Shown piece by piece: positions 16,145 to 25,069 of a DNA stretch of 64,000 bases. This stretch comes from Chloroflexota bacterium. GTDB taxonomy: Bacteria; Chloroflexota; Limnocylindria; Limnocylindrales; CSP1-4. A model generated the notes under the pieces. The model was not told the DNA's origin and searched no databases. It saw only the letters and a program-made list of their open reading frames with translations. The stretch's first letter is position 1. Every line of letters starts with the position of its first letter. The position numbers and the translations under genes are program-made. Location of the stretch: positions 1 to 64,000 of the forward strand of contig JAHBUZ010000010.1 in the NCBI GenBank assembly GCA_019637815.1, written 5' to 3'.

Positions 16145-17313
16145 GCGCCCTGCCCCGGCCATCCGACGGCTTGCGGCTCGATCGCCGCCAGCGGGACCTC
16201 CGGCTCGACCTCCGGCGACTCGACACCCGGCCACTCGGCCAGCTCCCCGGCGCGCCAGCAGGCGACCAGGCCGCCCTCGAACGGCTCCAGCGGCGGAGCG
16301 ACCAGTCGACAGTGGTCCGTGGCCAGGGGACAGCGGGGTGCGAAGCTGCAGCCCGTCCCGCCAGCCGCCGCCATGCGCCCGCGCAGCTCCGGCAGACGCT
16401 CCTGGATACCCTCGCCATCCCGGTCACGTGGTCGGAAGGGGAGTGCCGCTGCCCGGAGCGCGACGGTGTACGGATGGCCGGGCCGCTCCATGAGCTCGCC
16501 CGCCGGCCGTTCCTCCGCGATCCGGCCCGCATACATCACCGCGATCCGGTCCGCGACCGCCGCGGCCACCGCGAGGTCGTGGGTCACCAGCACGAGCGCG
16601 ACGCCCTCATCCGCCACGAGGCCCACGAGCAGGTCCAGGACCTGTGCCTGGACCGTGGCATCGAGCGCGGTCGTGGGCTCATCCGCGAGGATGACCTCCG
16701 GTCCGGCCGCGAGCGCCGCCGCGATGGCGACCCGCTGGCGCAGCCCGCCCGACAGCTGATGGGGATACGCCTGCGCCCGACGCGCCGGGTCGCCGACCCC
16801 GCATCGCGCGAGGAGCGCCTCCGTCTCGGCACGCGCGGCAGCGCCCTGGAGCCCGCGATGGACGAGCAGCACCTCATCGATGAGGCTGCCCACGGTGAGC
16901 ACCGGCGTGAGGCTGCCACCGGGATCCTGGAACACCATGCCGATGCCTCGGCCGCGGACACGCGCCCGGGCACGCTCGGGAAGCGCGAGGATGTCGTGGC
17001 CCTGGAGCCGCACGGATCCGGACACCGATGCGTTCGCCGGCAGGAGCCCCGCGAGCGCCAGGAGCGTGGCGCTCTTGCCCGAGCCGCTCTCACCCACGAG
17101 CGAGAGGACCTCGCCCCGGTCCATGGTGAGGTCGATGCCATCCACCGCGAGGACGTCCGGCCCGTGGTCGTCGATCGACCGGTAGCGCACCCGCAGGTCG
17201 CGCACCTCGAGGGCCGCGTGGTCAGGACGAGCCGATGTCGTCGGCCCACCGGCCGTCGCCGACCCGCCAGCCGCCATCGGCCCACCGGCCGCGTCGGATC
17301 CGCCGGGGATCAC
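16141..17313 (-). CDS. Oligopeptide/nickel-type ABC transporter ATPase (DppD/OppD-like)
   Basis: This 390-residue ATPase shows Walker A GESGSGKSATLLALAG, the Q-loop region FQDPGGSLTPVLTVG, signature LSGGLRQRVAIAAALAAGP, Walker B ADEPTTALDATVQ, and a CSFAPRCPLATDHC C-terminal motif like its partner. GTG 17313 overlaps the permease stop in GTGA. ATG 17277 is an alternative and would drop a low-complexity Gly/Ala-rich lead. A 55-residue acidic, proline-rich C-terminus extends past the usual end. Confidence 0.83.
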   Translation of the reverse strand: MIPGGSDAAGGPMAAGGSATAGGPTTSARPDHAALEVRDLRVRYRSIDDHGPDVLAVDGIDLTMDRGEVLSLVGESGSGKSATLLALAGLLPANASVSGSVRLQGHDILALPERARARVRGRGIGMVFQDPGGSLTPVLTVGSLIDEVLLVHRGLQGAAARAETEALLARCGVGDPARRAQAYPHQLSGGLRQRVAIAAALAAGPEVILADEPTTALDATVQAQVLDLLVGLVADEGVALVLVTHDLAVAAAVADRIAVMYAGRIAEERPAGELMERPGHPYTVALRAAALPFRPRDRDGEGIQERLPELRGRMAAAGGTGCSFAPRCPLATDHCRLVAPPLEPFEGGLVACWRAGELAEWPGVESPEVEPEVPLAAIEPQAVGWPGQGA

Positions 17314-18119
17314 GAGAGATACCGCCGCTGCGGCGCGAGTCGGGCGGCGAGACCATCTCCCAGGAGGCTCACGGACAGGATCGCCAGCGCGACGCACACG
17401 CCGGGGATGACCACCAGGAACGGTGCCACCCGGATCGCCTGCCGGCCGTTGGAGATCATCACGCCCCAGCTGATCTGGTTCGGGTCACCCAGGCCCAGGA
17501 ACGCGAGCGCCGACTCCACGAGGATCGCGGCACCCACCGTGACGCCCACCAGCGCCACGACGGGCTGGAGTGCGCCCGGCAGCACCTCCCGGAACGCCAC
17601 GGTCAGTGGCCCCAGTCCCGCGAGGCGGGCCGCGTCCACGTACTCCCGCTGACGCAGCGACAGCACCTCCGCGCGCACCAGGCGTGCCGTCGCCGGCCAC
17701 GAGGAGAGCGCGATGGCGAGCACCACGTTCGCGGTCGAGGCACCCAGGGCGCTCAGCAGCGCGAGTGCGAGCAGGAACGTGGGCACGGTCTGGAACGCCT
17801 CCGAGATGCGCATCAGGATCCCGTCCACGCGACCGCCCAGGAACCCCGCCACGGTCCCCACACCGATGCCGATGCCGATGGCACCCGCCGCCGCCGCGAG
17901 CCCCACCACGAGCGAGACCCGGGCGCTGTACAGCAGCTGCGCGAGGACATCCCGACCCAGGGCGTCCGTGCCCAGCAGGAAGCGTGGATCCGCGAACGGC
18001 TCCAGCAGCGGTCGACCCACCAGGTCGAGCGGGTCCCGTGGCTTGATGACCGGTGCCAGGAGCGCCATCGCCACGAGCAGGCCAAGGCCGATCGCCCCGA
18101 CCCAGCCACTGCGTGTCAT
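17310..18119 (-). CDS. Oligopeptide/nickel-type ABC transporter permease (DppC-like)
   Basis: The 269-residue membrane protein has the DppC-type layout: a first helix, the periplasmic HFLGTDALGRD-like segment (here FLLGTDALGRDVLAQLLYSAR), and the EAA loop DAARLAGLGPLTVAFREVLPG that contacts the ATPases. The following ESALAFLGLGDPNQISWGVMI segment is also diagnostic for this family. It is the partner of the DppB-like permease upstream, separated by ten bases. Confidence 0.88.
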   Translation of the reverse strand: MTRSGWVGAIGLGLLVAMALLAPVIKPRDPLDLVGRPLLEPFADPRFLLGTDALGRDVLAQLLYSARVSLVVGLAAAAGAIGIGIGVGTVAGFLGGRVDGILMRISEAFQTVPTFLLALALLSALGASTANVVLAIALSSWPATARLVRAEVLSLRQREYVDAARLAGLGPLTVAFREVLPGALQPVVALVGVTVGAAILVESALAFLGLGDPNQISWGVMISNGRQAIRVAPFLVVIPGVCVALAILSVSLLGDGLAARLAPQRRYLS

Positions 18120-18129
18120 CGTCGTCGCG

Positions 18130-19131
18130 TCATCCGACCCCGGTCCGGAGCCGCTCGTCGGTCATGCGCGGGTCGATGCGGGCGTAGCTGAGATCGACGA
18201 GGATGTTGACGATGATGACCAGGACCGTGCCCGCGAGCACGACGCCCGCGATGAGCGGCAGGTCCCGCTGGGACACGGCGAGGTAGGCGAGGCTGCCCAG
18301 GCCCGGGATCGCGAACACGGTCTCGATGACCACGCTGCCGCCGAGCATGGTGCCCGCCTGGAGACCCAGCATCGTGACCACCGGGAGCAGCGCCGGGCGG
18401 GCCATGTGGCGCCGGACGATGCGGGTCTCCGGCAACCCTCGCGCTCGCGCCGCGCGGACCCAGGTGCTGGCACGCGTCTCGATCATGGCGCCGCGCATCA
18501 GTCGCAGATAGAGCGCCATGTACGTCAGGCCGAGCGTGGTCACGGGCAGCACGAGATGCCACGCGATGTCGAGCGAGCGGCCGATGGGGTCCCGGGGGCC
18601 GTTGATGGAGCCGAAACCGGCGTGCGGGAACCAGCCCAGCCAGACCACGAACACCACGATGAGGATGAGGCCCAGCCAGAAGCCCGGGATGGCGTTGAGG
18701 ATGAGCGCGCCCAGGGTGAGCACGCCATCGGTCATGCCGCCCCGCCGGAGCGCCGCGATGCCGCCGAGGAGCACGCCCAGCGACGCGGAGAACGCGATCG
18801 AGGCGCCCATGAGCAGCAGCGTGGCAGGCAGTCGCGTGAGGATCGCCTCGACGACCGACCCGCCGACTGCCACGGACCGCCCGAGGTCGAGGGTCACGAT
18901 GGAGGTCAGGTACGCGATGAACCGACCGAGCTCCGACCGGTCGAGTCCCCACTGCTCGCGCAGGTCGGCGGCAAGGGAGGCATCACCGCCCCCGAGCTGC
19001 GCCAGATAGGCATCGACCGCATCGCCCGGTGCGGCCTCCAGGATGACGAAGACGCCGACCGCCACGATGAGGACCACGGGGATCCCATGCAGCAGTCGGC
19101 GAAGGATGAACGAGAGCGTGGGTGGCAGCAT
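18130..19131 (-). CDS. Oligopeptide/nickel-type ABC transporter permease (DppB-like)
   Basis: The 333-residue protein begins SFILRRLLHGIPVVLIVAVG, the standard DppB first helix. It continues with WGLDRSELGRFIAYL, the EAA loop RAARARGLPETRIVRRHMARPA, and ETVFAIPGLGSLAYLAVSQRDLP near the end, all typical of DppB/OppB/GsiC. I chose ATG 19131 because the family starts two to five residues before the first helix. ATG 19155 and one at 19209 are upstream alternatives; none has a convincing Shine-Dalgarno site. Confidence 0.87.
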   Translation of the reverse strand: MLPPTLSFILRRLLHGIPVVLIVAVGVFVILEAAPGDAVDAYLAQLGGGDASLAADLREQWGLDRSELGRFIAYLTSIVTLDLGRSVAVGGSVVEAILTRLPATLLLMGASIAFSASLGVLLGGIAALRRGGMTDGVLTLGALILNAIPGFWLGLILIVVFVVWLGWFPHAGFGSINGPRDPIGRSLDIAWHLVLPVTTLGLTYMALYLRLMRGAMIETRASTWVRAARARGLPETRIVRRHMARPALLPVVTMLGLQAGTMLGGSVVIETVFAIPGLGSLAYLAVSQRDLPLIAGVVLAGTVLVIIVNILVDLSYARIDPRMTDERLRTGVG

Positions 19132-19218
19132 CGGTCCGGTCACACGATGACGCATGACCGGAGCCGATATGCGGCGTCCGCGTGTGGCCGTGCCCTGCCG
19201 GGCAGCCACACGCTCATG

Positions 19219-20859
19219 TCACTCGGCAGCGAGCCAGACGTTCGACCAGTTGGACACCGCCCAGCGGGGGTTGTCGCCCAGGTTCCGGACCTGGTCGCGA
19301 TGCGCCGGCGTGAACCGGAAGTCGACGAGGCTGATGTTCGGCAGGTCGTCCGCGATGATCCGCTGGAACTCGCGGTACAGCTCCACGCGGGCCTCGGTGT
19401 CCAGCGTGGTCAGGCCATCGGCGATGACCTGGTCCAGCGCCGGGTTGGCGTAGCCCCACTGGTTGGAGAAGGGGATGCCGGCGTCCAGGCCACCCTGGAA
19501 CAGGATGGTCGTGGAGATGGCCGGGTCCGGTCGATACGCCGGGGAGTTGATGGACAGGTCGAAATCGTGGTCGGTGTAGACCGCGGTCTGGTACGCCGCG
19601 CTGCTGTCCGCGGCCACGATCTCCACCGCGATGCCCACGTCCTCGAGGGCCTGCTTGACGTATTCGCCGGTGCCCACCGTCTCCGGGAAGAAGGGCGCCA
19701 CGCGCAGCCGGAGCGCGAAGCGGGTGCCGTCCTCGCCCCGCGGGAAGCCGGCTGCGTCGAGCGCTGCCTCCGCTGCCGCGGTGTCGAAGGTGTAGAGGGT
19801 CTTGTCCTCGGTGTAGAAGTCGGTGGCGGTGGACGGGATGGGGCCCGTGGCCACGGACGCGCCCTGGCCCAGGAAGATCGTGTCCACGACGAGCTGCGGA
19901 TCGAGCGCCTGGCGGATGGCCCTGCGCACGTCGACATCCCCGAGGATCGGGTTGCGATGATTGAAGTCGAGGGTGATCTGGTAGGGCAGCCCCTCATAGC
20001 CCGTGGACGTGATGGAGACGCCGTCGAGCGCATCCAGCCGCTGGAGATCAAGCCGCGGCACACCCGAGAAGACGGTCGCCTGGACGGCGCCCGTCTCGAG
20101 TGCCGCTGCTCGCGACGCCGCGTCCGGCAGCACCTGGAACACCACCTCATCGAGGTACGGCTCGCCCTCGCCCCAGTAGGTCGGGTTCTTCGTCAACCGG
20201 ATGAGCTCGCCGGGTCGGACCTCCGAGAACACGAAGGGACCCGTGCCCACCGGCTGCTGGTTGAGCGGGCTGTCCCCACCCGCCTCGGCGAAGTCGGTGC
20301 CCTGGTAGACGTGGGCGGGCAGGACCGCGGTGACCACCGGCAGCGCGTTCTCGATGAGCGACGCGGGGGTCGGCTTGGAGAACACGAGGACGGCCGTGAG
20401 CGGGTCCGGCGTGTCCACACGGTCAAGGTTCGCGAGCACGATACGCCCGAAGCTCTGGAGCTTGCTCCAGACCTCCTCCGCGGAGAACTTGACGTCCGCC
20501 GAGGTGAACGGCTGGCCATCGCTGAAGGTGACGCCCTCACGCAGATGGATCGTGAAGGTCAGGCCATCGTCGGAGCCCTCCCAGCTCGTCGCGAGCCGCG
20601 GCTGGAGCCCGTCGAAGCCGGCCTCGGCCAGGGGCTCGACCACCTTGCTCGAGATGTAGACGACGCCGTTGGAGGTCGCGATGGCGGGGTTGAGGTTGGC
20701 CGGGAACGAGGTACCGTCGGCCGCCACCACGAGCGTGCCGCCTGACTGGATCGGTTCGTCCTGTGCCATCACGCCCGCCGGCACACACATGGCCGCCGCG
20801 AGGGTGAGGGCCGTCAGGCCGGCGAGCGCCGGTCTGCGGCGGGACATCGAGTGGCGCAT
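19219..20859 (-). CDS. ABC transporter substrate-binding protein, family 5 (peptide/nickel/opine)
   Basis: The 546-residue protein starts with a signal peptide (two Arg-rich positions, ALAGLTALTLAAAMCVPAG) and contains the SBP_bac_5 signature region TSWEGSDDGLTFTIHLREGV with FSDGQPFTSADVKFS, VGTGPFVFSEVRPGE and RAIRQALDPQLVVDTIFLGQG. Such proteins bind peptides, opines, glycosides or metal chelates outside the cell. GGGAGGG directly before ATG 20859 fixes the start; the frame stays open upstream through repeats that are not coding. First gene of the 20859-15182 importer operon. Confidence 0.88.
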   Translation of the reverse strand: MRHSMSRRRPALAGLTALTLAAAMCVPAGVMAQDEPIQSGGTLVVAADGTSFPANLNPAIATSNGVVYISSKVVEPLAEAGFDGLQPRLATSWEGSDDGLTFTIHLREGVTFSDGQPFTSADVKFSAEEVWSKLQSFGRIVLANLDRVDTPDPLTAVLVFSKPTPASLIENALPVVTAVLPAHVYQGTDFAEAGGDSPLNQQPVGTGPFVFSEVRPGELIRLTKNPTYWGEGEPYLDEVVFQVLPDAASRAAALETGAVQATVFSGVPRLDLQRLDALDGVSITSTGYEGLPYQITLDFNHRNPILGDVDVRRAIRQALDPQLVVDTIFLGQGASVATGPIPSTATDFYTEDKTLYTFDTAAAEAALDAAGFPRGEDGTRFALRLRVAPFFPETVGTGEYVKQALEDVGIAVEIVAADSSAAYQTAVYTDHDFDLSINSPAYRPDPAISTTILFQGGLDAGIPFSNQWGYANPALDQVIADGLTTLDTEARVELYREFQRIIADDLPNISLVDFRFTPAHRDQVRNLGDNPRWAVSNWSNVWLAAE

Positions 20860-20934
20860 GGTCCCTCCCGTGCGTGGCGACCCCGGTCCGCGGCACCTCC
20901 GAGGACCCGGTGAAGGTCGAACGATACCGCGCCG

Positions 20935-20976
20935 AACCCACAAGGTCCATCGGGAAACCCACAAGGTCCATCGAGA
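20935..20976. repeat. 21-bp tandem direct repeat upstream of the peptide-type importer
   Basis: AACCCACAAGGTCCATCGGGA (20935-20955) is followed directly by a copy with one mismatch (20956-20976). It begins 76 bases before the binding-protein start codon. A 21-bp spacing puts both copies on the same DNA face, so it could be a paired regulator site. Confidence 0.7.
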
Positions 20977-21078
20977 AACTGATATCGGCGCGCATACGGA
21001 CACCGTCGATGGCGTGGCCCCGCATCGTCGGCTCATGCCGCCGGATCGCCTCGCCGAGCGGTGCCGCCAGTGGCCGCC

Positions 21079-21180
21079 GAGCGTGGTGCCGGGTGGTGCC
21101 ACCGAGCGGGATGCCGAGCGGGATGCCGCCGAGCGGGGTGCCGGGTGGTGCCGCCGAGCGGGGTGCCGGGTGGTGCCGCC
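21079..21180. repeat. 25-bp GC-rich tandem array built on a GAGCGGGxTGCC module
   Basis: Two exact 25-bp copies (21131-21155 and 21156-21180) follow a two-mismatch copy (21079-21103) and two shortened units of 12 and 15 bp (21104-21130). It has no coding explanation. Confidence 0.8.
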
Positions 21181-21454
21181 GAGCCGTGCCACCGCCTGAA
21201 GCCGGGAGGCGGTCCCCAACGTTCCCGTCATACGCGATCACTGGCGGCGCACTATACAGCCGCCACGACTCGCTATCCGTCATGCGAGCAGCACTGCGAC
21301 CCAGATGACGCCGTTCGCCATCGCCGCCGAGCGTGGGTGACGGGTCCGGCCACCGCGCCCGGCCCGGGTCATCGGTATAGCGCGCAACCAGTCGTGGGGA
21401 TGACGGGAAGCCGGGGTCCAGGGCACGGAGGACGCCGGCCACGGCCCATGGTGC

Positions 21455-22444
21455 TCAGCGATACGTCGCGGCCGCGCGCTCCAGCTCCGCTGCCACGGTC
21501 TCGCGGAGCGCCACGGGCTCCAGCACCTCCGCGTCCGCGCCCCAGCCGAGGATCCAGATGCGGACCTCCAGCAGCCCCGACACGGTGGCCCGCCACAGCA
21601 GCCGGCCGTCCGGCAGTGGCTCCACGTCCTGCGTCGGGTGCCAGCGCGTCTCCGCGACGCGTGCCGCGACCTCCGCCGAGAAGCGCACCTCGACGCGTGT
21701 CAGTGGCTCGTCCGAGATGACATCCCAGGCGGCGAGCATGTCCCGCTCGATGGCCGCCGCGTCATCGGGGAACGTCTCGGGGGTCAGCGATGCCTCCAGG
21801 ATGCGCTCCACCTTGAAGGTCCGCCGATCCTGGCGGGACTCGTCCCAGCCGATGAGGTACAGCGCCCGGGTATGCGCGGACGGTTCGATGGCGTACGGCC
21901 GGACCCGCGCCCGACGGGGCGCCTTGCCCGGGTCGTAGACGCCCGGGCCGTAGTCGATCTCCACGACGCGCCGCTCCGCCCAGCCCATGGTGAGCACCCG
22001 CAGGATGCGCGTGAAGCGCTCGTTCCGAGGCGTGGATGCGTACGCGTCCACGGTCGCGTGGAGATGCTCCGCGAGCACGGGTGGCAGGATCGCCGCGAGC
22101 TTGACGAACGCCGACAGGAGCTCCGGGTCGTGCTCGTCGGTGGCCTTGGCCAGGAGGCGTGCCGCGAGGAAGAAGGTCGTCGCCTCCGGCAGGGTCAGCG
22201 CGAGGGGTGGCAGGAACGCCCCCGATTCGAGACCCCAGCGGCCCTTGTCCTGCCAGATGGGCAGGTCCGCGTCCATCTCCATCGCCTGGAGGTCGCGATA
22301 CACGGTCCGCTTGGAGACCCCGATCTGGTCCGCGATGTCCTGGGCGGCGATGCCCTGGGGATGGGCGTGGAGCACGGTCGCGACGCGCAGGAACCGGGCC
22401 GCCCGGTCCCACTTGCTGCCTTCCCGGTCGAGCATCGGGCTCAT
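21455..22444 (-). CDS. WYL-domain transcriptional regulator (HTH_11 type)
   Basis: The 329-residue protein has an N-terminal winged helix (about residues 12-70) with the recognition segment IADQIGVSKRTVYRDLQAMEMDADLPIW, then a WYL domain with the equivalent of the WYL motif in ALYLIGWD and RTFKVERI, and a C-terminal WCX domain. WYL proteins sense nucleic-acid or nucleotide ligands and usually repress neighbouring operons. GGAGGGAGG precedes ATG 22444, the best ribosome site in this area. It faces the peptide-type importer downstream, which may be its target; the repeats between them are candidate sites. Confidence 0.85.
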   Translation of the reverse strand: MSPMLDREGSKWDRAARFLRVATVLHAHPQGIAAQDIADQIGVSKRTVYRDLQAMEMDADLPIWQDKGRWGLESGAFLPPLALTLPEATTFFLAARLLAKATDEHDPELLSAFVKLAAILPPVLAEHLHATVDAYASTPRNERFTRILRVLTMGWAERRVVEIDYGPGVYDPGKAPRRARVRPYAIEPSAHTRALYLIGWDESRQDRRTFKVERILEASLTPETFPDDAAAIERDMLAAWDVISDEPLTRVEVRFSAEVAARVAETRWHPTQDVEPLPDGRLLWRATVSGLLEVRIWILGWGADAEVLEPVALRETVAAELERAAATYR

Positions 22445-22637
22445 GTGGCGTGCCTCCCTCCGTGCCGCGTCGTGATCCCGGCGCGCGTCCGGACGATGAT
22501 GCCCGATCCGGCCGGGACGATGCGTGCCGCGGTCACGCCTCTCCCCGCTACGTGCGCCGCTACGTGTACCGCGACCTCGCCGGCCGCAGCCACGCCCGCC
22601 CCTGCCACGCGTGCCGTGCCCGCCACCGCCGGGCGTC

Positions 22638-23924
22638 TCATGGCGCGGCCGGCGGCGTGACCGTCTGCGGCTGGTCCCGGTCGAGGGCGGTCAGACGGGC
22701 GCTGAGCGACCCGGAGATACCCGTGGTCGGCCACGCCTCGCCCGGATAGCCGTGGATGATGACGCTCGCCTGGCCCAGCTGGCCGTCCGCGAAGACCCAC
22801 CAGTCGAGCGTGCCCCGCCACTCGTCGAGCGGGTGGGTCACGGTCAGCAGCTGCCCGCCGGCCAGCCAGCGGAGCGGCAGGAACGTGTCGAGGGCCGTCG
22901 GTCCGCCCACCGCGGTCCGGCAGTGACGGGCTCGCGCGCCACCCACCAGCTCCACGCCCAGGTCCTCCGCGACCACGCCGGGCAGGCTGCTCGTGACGAC
23001 CGCGACCACCGGCCCATCCAGGGTCAGACCGTCCGTGCCGGCGAGCCCGAACGGGTCGACCTGGATGCGTGAGGGCGGCTGTGCTCCCAGACCCAGCCAC
23101 GCCTGGGCGCCCACCCGCACGTAGCTCGCCCGGGCGCGGGCGTAGTCCGACTCGACGCTGCCGCTCCACGATTCATCGAGGCCGGACCGGACGCCCCGGA
23201 TGGACGCGCTGCCCATGTCCTCGCCATCGATGATGCCGTGGGCCACGATCTCCAGGTCGGCGGTCGGTCCCACGACGACGGGCACATCGCAGCCGGGTGG
23301 CGTCAGCGCCGGGTCCGTGGGGCCGAAGCGTGACGGCTGGGCGGGCTGCTCGAGGAGCGCCAGGTCGTTGGCGACCGCTGCGCCACCCAGCAGGCCCGTG
23401 GCGCCCGTGGTCATGAGCACCGCGATACCGAGGGCATGGAGCATCCGCCCCTGGAGCCGTGAGCCGGGACGCGCCGGGATGCCCGAGATACCGAGCGCGG
23501 TGTACAGGCTGAGCGCGCCGATCGCGAGCACGAGCGCGTACGCGACCTCCAGCGAGGGCAGCAGCGCCTGGTCGCCCTCGGCCGTGATGATGCGCACCTC
23601 CAGCACCAGCAGGCCGCTCACGAGCAGTGCCGCGAGCAGGCCCACCCAGGCCACCACGAGGTTGGCGGCCGTGGCGCCCGGATCGTGGAGCCGTGGCTCC
23701 GGCGGGCGGACGACGGCCGCGGCCGCGATGAGCACGGGCACGAACGCCCCGGACACGACCACGATGTCCCACGGTCCGCCCGGGCGGTACGCGATGAGGA
23801 TGAGGATGGCCAGCGCGGTCCAGAGCACCAGGAGCACCACGGCGAGCGCTCGACCGGCGTGTCGCCACGGGTCGCCGAGTGGGCCGGACAGGGCCGATCC
23901 GGCGGGTTCGCTGGGTGCGCTCAT
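22638..23924 (-). CDS. Membrane protein of unknown function
   Basis: I do not recognise this 428-residue protein. The N-terminal 170 residues hold about five hydrophobic segments (starting ALAVVLLVLWTALAILILIA). The C-terminal half is hydrophilic, beta-rich by composition and probably outside the cell, with a CDVPVVVGPTADLEIVAHG segment and RHCRTAVGG; two cysteines could pair. The gene starts 59 bases from the divergent SAM hydrolase gene. A 193-base gene-free gap follows its stop toward the WYL regulator. Confidence 0.65.
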   Translation of the reverse strand: MSAPSEPAGSALSGPLGDPWRHAGRALAVVLLVLWTALAILILIAYRPGGPWDIVVVSGAFVPVLIAAAAVVRPPEPRLHDPGATAANLVVAWVGLLAALLVSGLLVLEVRIITAEGDQALLPSLEVAYALVLAIGALSLYTALGISGIPARPGSRLQGRMLHALGIAVLMTTGATGLLGGAAVANDLALLEQPAQPSRFGPTDPALTPPGCDVPVVVGPTADLEIVAHGIIDGEDMGSASIRGVRSGLDESWSGSVESDYARARASYVRVGAQAWLGLGAQPPSRIQVDPFGLAGTDGLTLDGPVVAVVTSSLPGVVAEDLGVELVGGARARHCRTAVGGPTALDTFLPLRWLAGGQLLTVTHPLDEWRGTLDWWVFADGQLGQASVIIHGYPGEAWPTTGISGSLSARLTALDRDQPQTVTPPAAP

Positions 23925-23983
23925 GGGTGCCGGCACGATACCGCGCGATGGCTCGGCCGTCTGCCGCGTACCATGCCCCGCGC

Positions 23984-25042
23984 ATGGCACGTACCTTCAC
24001 CCGAACCATCACCACCCCTGCCGCCGCTCGCCTGGCGCGTCCGGGGACCCGGCCGGTCATCTCGCTGCTCACCGATTTCGGGGCACGCGACCCCTCCGCG
24101 GGCATCATGCGCGCGGTCATCCTGGGCATCTGTCCGGACGCCGCGATCATGGATCTGAGCCACGAGGTGGAGAAGTACCGGGTCCGGGATGGCGCGCTGC
24201 TGCTGTGGTCCGCGGCACCCTACCTGCCGGTCGGCGCCCACGTGGCGGTCGTGGACCCGGGCGTGGGCACGGAGCGACGCGCCGTGGCCATGGAGACGGC
24301 CCGCGGCGACCACCTCGTGGGGCCGGACAACGGCCTGCTGCTGCCGGCGGCGGCCCGACTGGGCGGCATCGTCCGGGTCCATCAGCTGGAGAGCCCGCAG
24401 TACCGACTGCCGGTCATCAGCTCCTCGTTCCACGGCCGTGACATCTTCGCGCCGGCTGCGGCGCATCTCGCGATGGGCGTGCCGCTCGAGTTCATGGGGC
24501 CGGGCATCGACCCCCGCTCGCTGCGCATGATCGACTGGCCGGAGCCGCAGGTCCACCCGGGCGTCCTCCAGTCCTCGGCCATCTATCTCGACAGCTTCGG
24601 CAACGTCAAGCTCTCGGCGCTCGGCAGCCATCTGTTCGCTGCCCTCGGTCCGCTGGGCATGGGGGAGCCCTTGTTCGTGCGCATCACGGACGAGGCCGGC
24701 ACCAGCGACCTCGAGGTCATGTGGGTCGAGACCTTCGGTGATGTGGCGCCCGGTCAGGCCCTCCTGTTCGAGGACTCCTACGGTCGCCTGAGCATCGCCG
24801 TCAACCAGGGATCCGCGTCCGAGGGCCTGGGTGTCCGGGAGGATGCCGAGGTGGTCATCACGCGAGGGCCCATGGCGCCCGTGCTGGAGGGTGGCTTCGA
24901 GCCGGGGTTCGAGGGTGGCTTCGAGCCGGCGTTCGATCCGGCCATGGTCGACGCCGGCCAGTGGGCCGGGCCCGGCTGGGACGGGGGCGCGGGTGGCCAT
25001 CCGGAGTGGCAGGGTCCGGAGGGCCCACCGCCCGAGCGCTGA
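23984..25042 (+). CDS. S-adenosyl-L-methionine hydrolase (adenosine-forming), DUF62 family
   Basis: The 352-residue protein matches the SAM hydroxide adenosyltransferase family (relatives of fluorinase): ISLLTDFGARDPSAGIMRAV with the substrate aspartate, ISHEVEK-like DLSHEVEKY, VDPGVGTERR, VGPDNGLLLPAA and SSSFHGRDIFAPAAAHLA. Members hydrolyse SAM to adenosine and methionine in the cytoplasm. After the family's usual end (about residue 300) there is a Gly/Phe/Glu/Pro repeat tail (GFEP four times, residues about 305-325) of unknown use. It is convergent with the GGDEF gene. Confidence 0.87.
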   Translation: MARTFTRTITTPAAARLARPGTRPVISLLTDFGARDPSAGIMRAVILGICPDAAIMDLSHEVEKYRVRDGALLLWSAAPYLPVGAHVAVVDPGVGTERRAVAMETARGDHLVGPDNGLLLPAAARLGGIVRVHQLESPQYRLPVISSSFHGRDIFAPAAAHLAMGVPLEFMGPGIDPRSLRMIDWPEPQVHPGVLQSSAIYLDSFGNVKLSALGSHLFAALGPLGMGEPLFVRITDEAGTSDLEVMWVETFGDVAPGQALLFEDSYGRLSIAVNQGSASEGLGVREDAEVVITRGPMAPVLEGGFEPGFEGGFEPAFDPAMVDAGQWAGPGWDGGAGGHPEWQGPEGPPPER

Positions 25043-25069
25043 GCGCCCCCGGCAAGCGCTGAGCGTCCC

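Larger units (their letters stand above)
20860..21454. other. 595-base intergenic region with repeats
   Basis: No convincing gene lies between the importer operon and the WYL regulator. The region holds a 21-bp tandem repeat (20935-20976), a 25-bp GC-rich array (21079-21180) and an inverted repeat TGGCGGC (21242-21248) / GCCGCCA (21259-21265) around an AT-richer loop. Frames remain open only because of GC bias. It probably contains the importer promoter. Confidence 0.6.

Noticed and set aside
17713..20745. 1010-codon open frame on the plus strand
   Set aside because: It lies antisense to three well-supported importer genes. Its composition is Arg/Gly/Asp/Glu-rich with no family pattern; it stays open because of GC bias.
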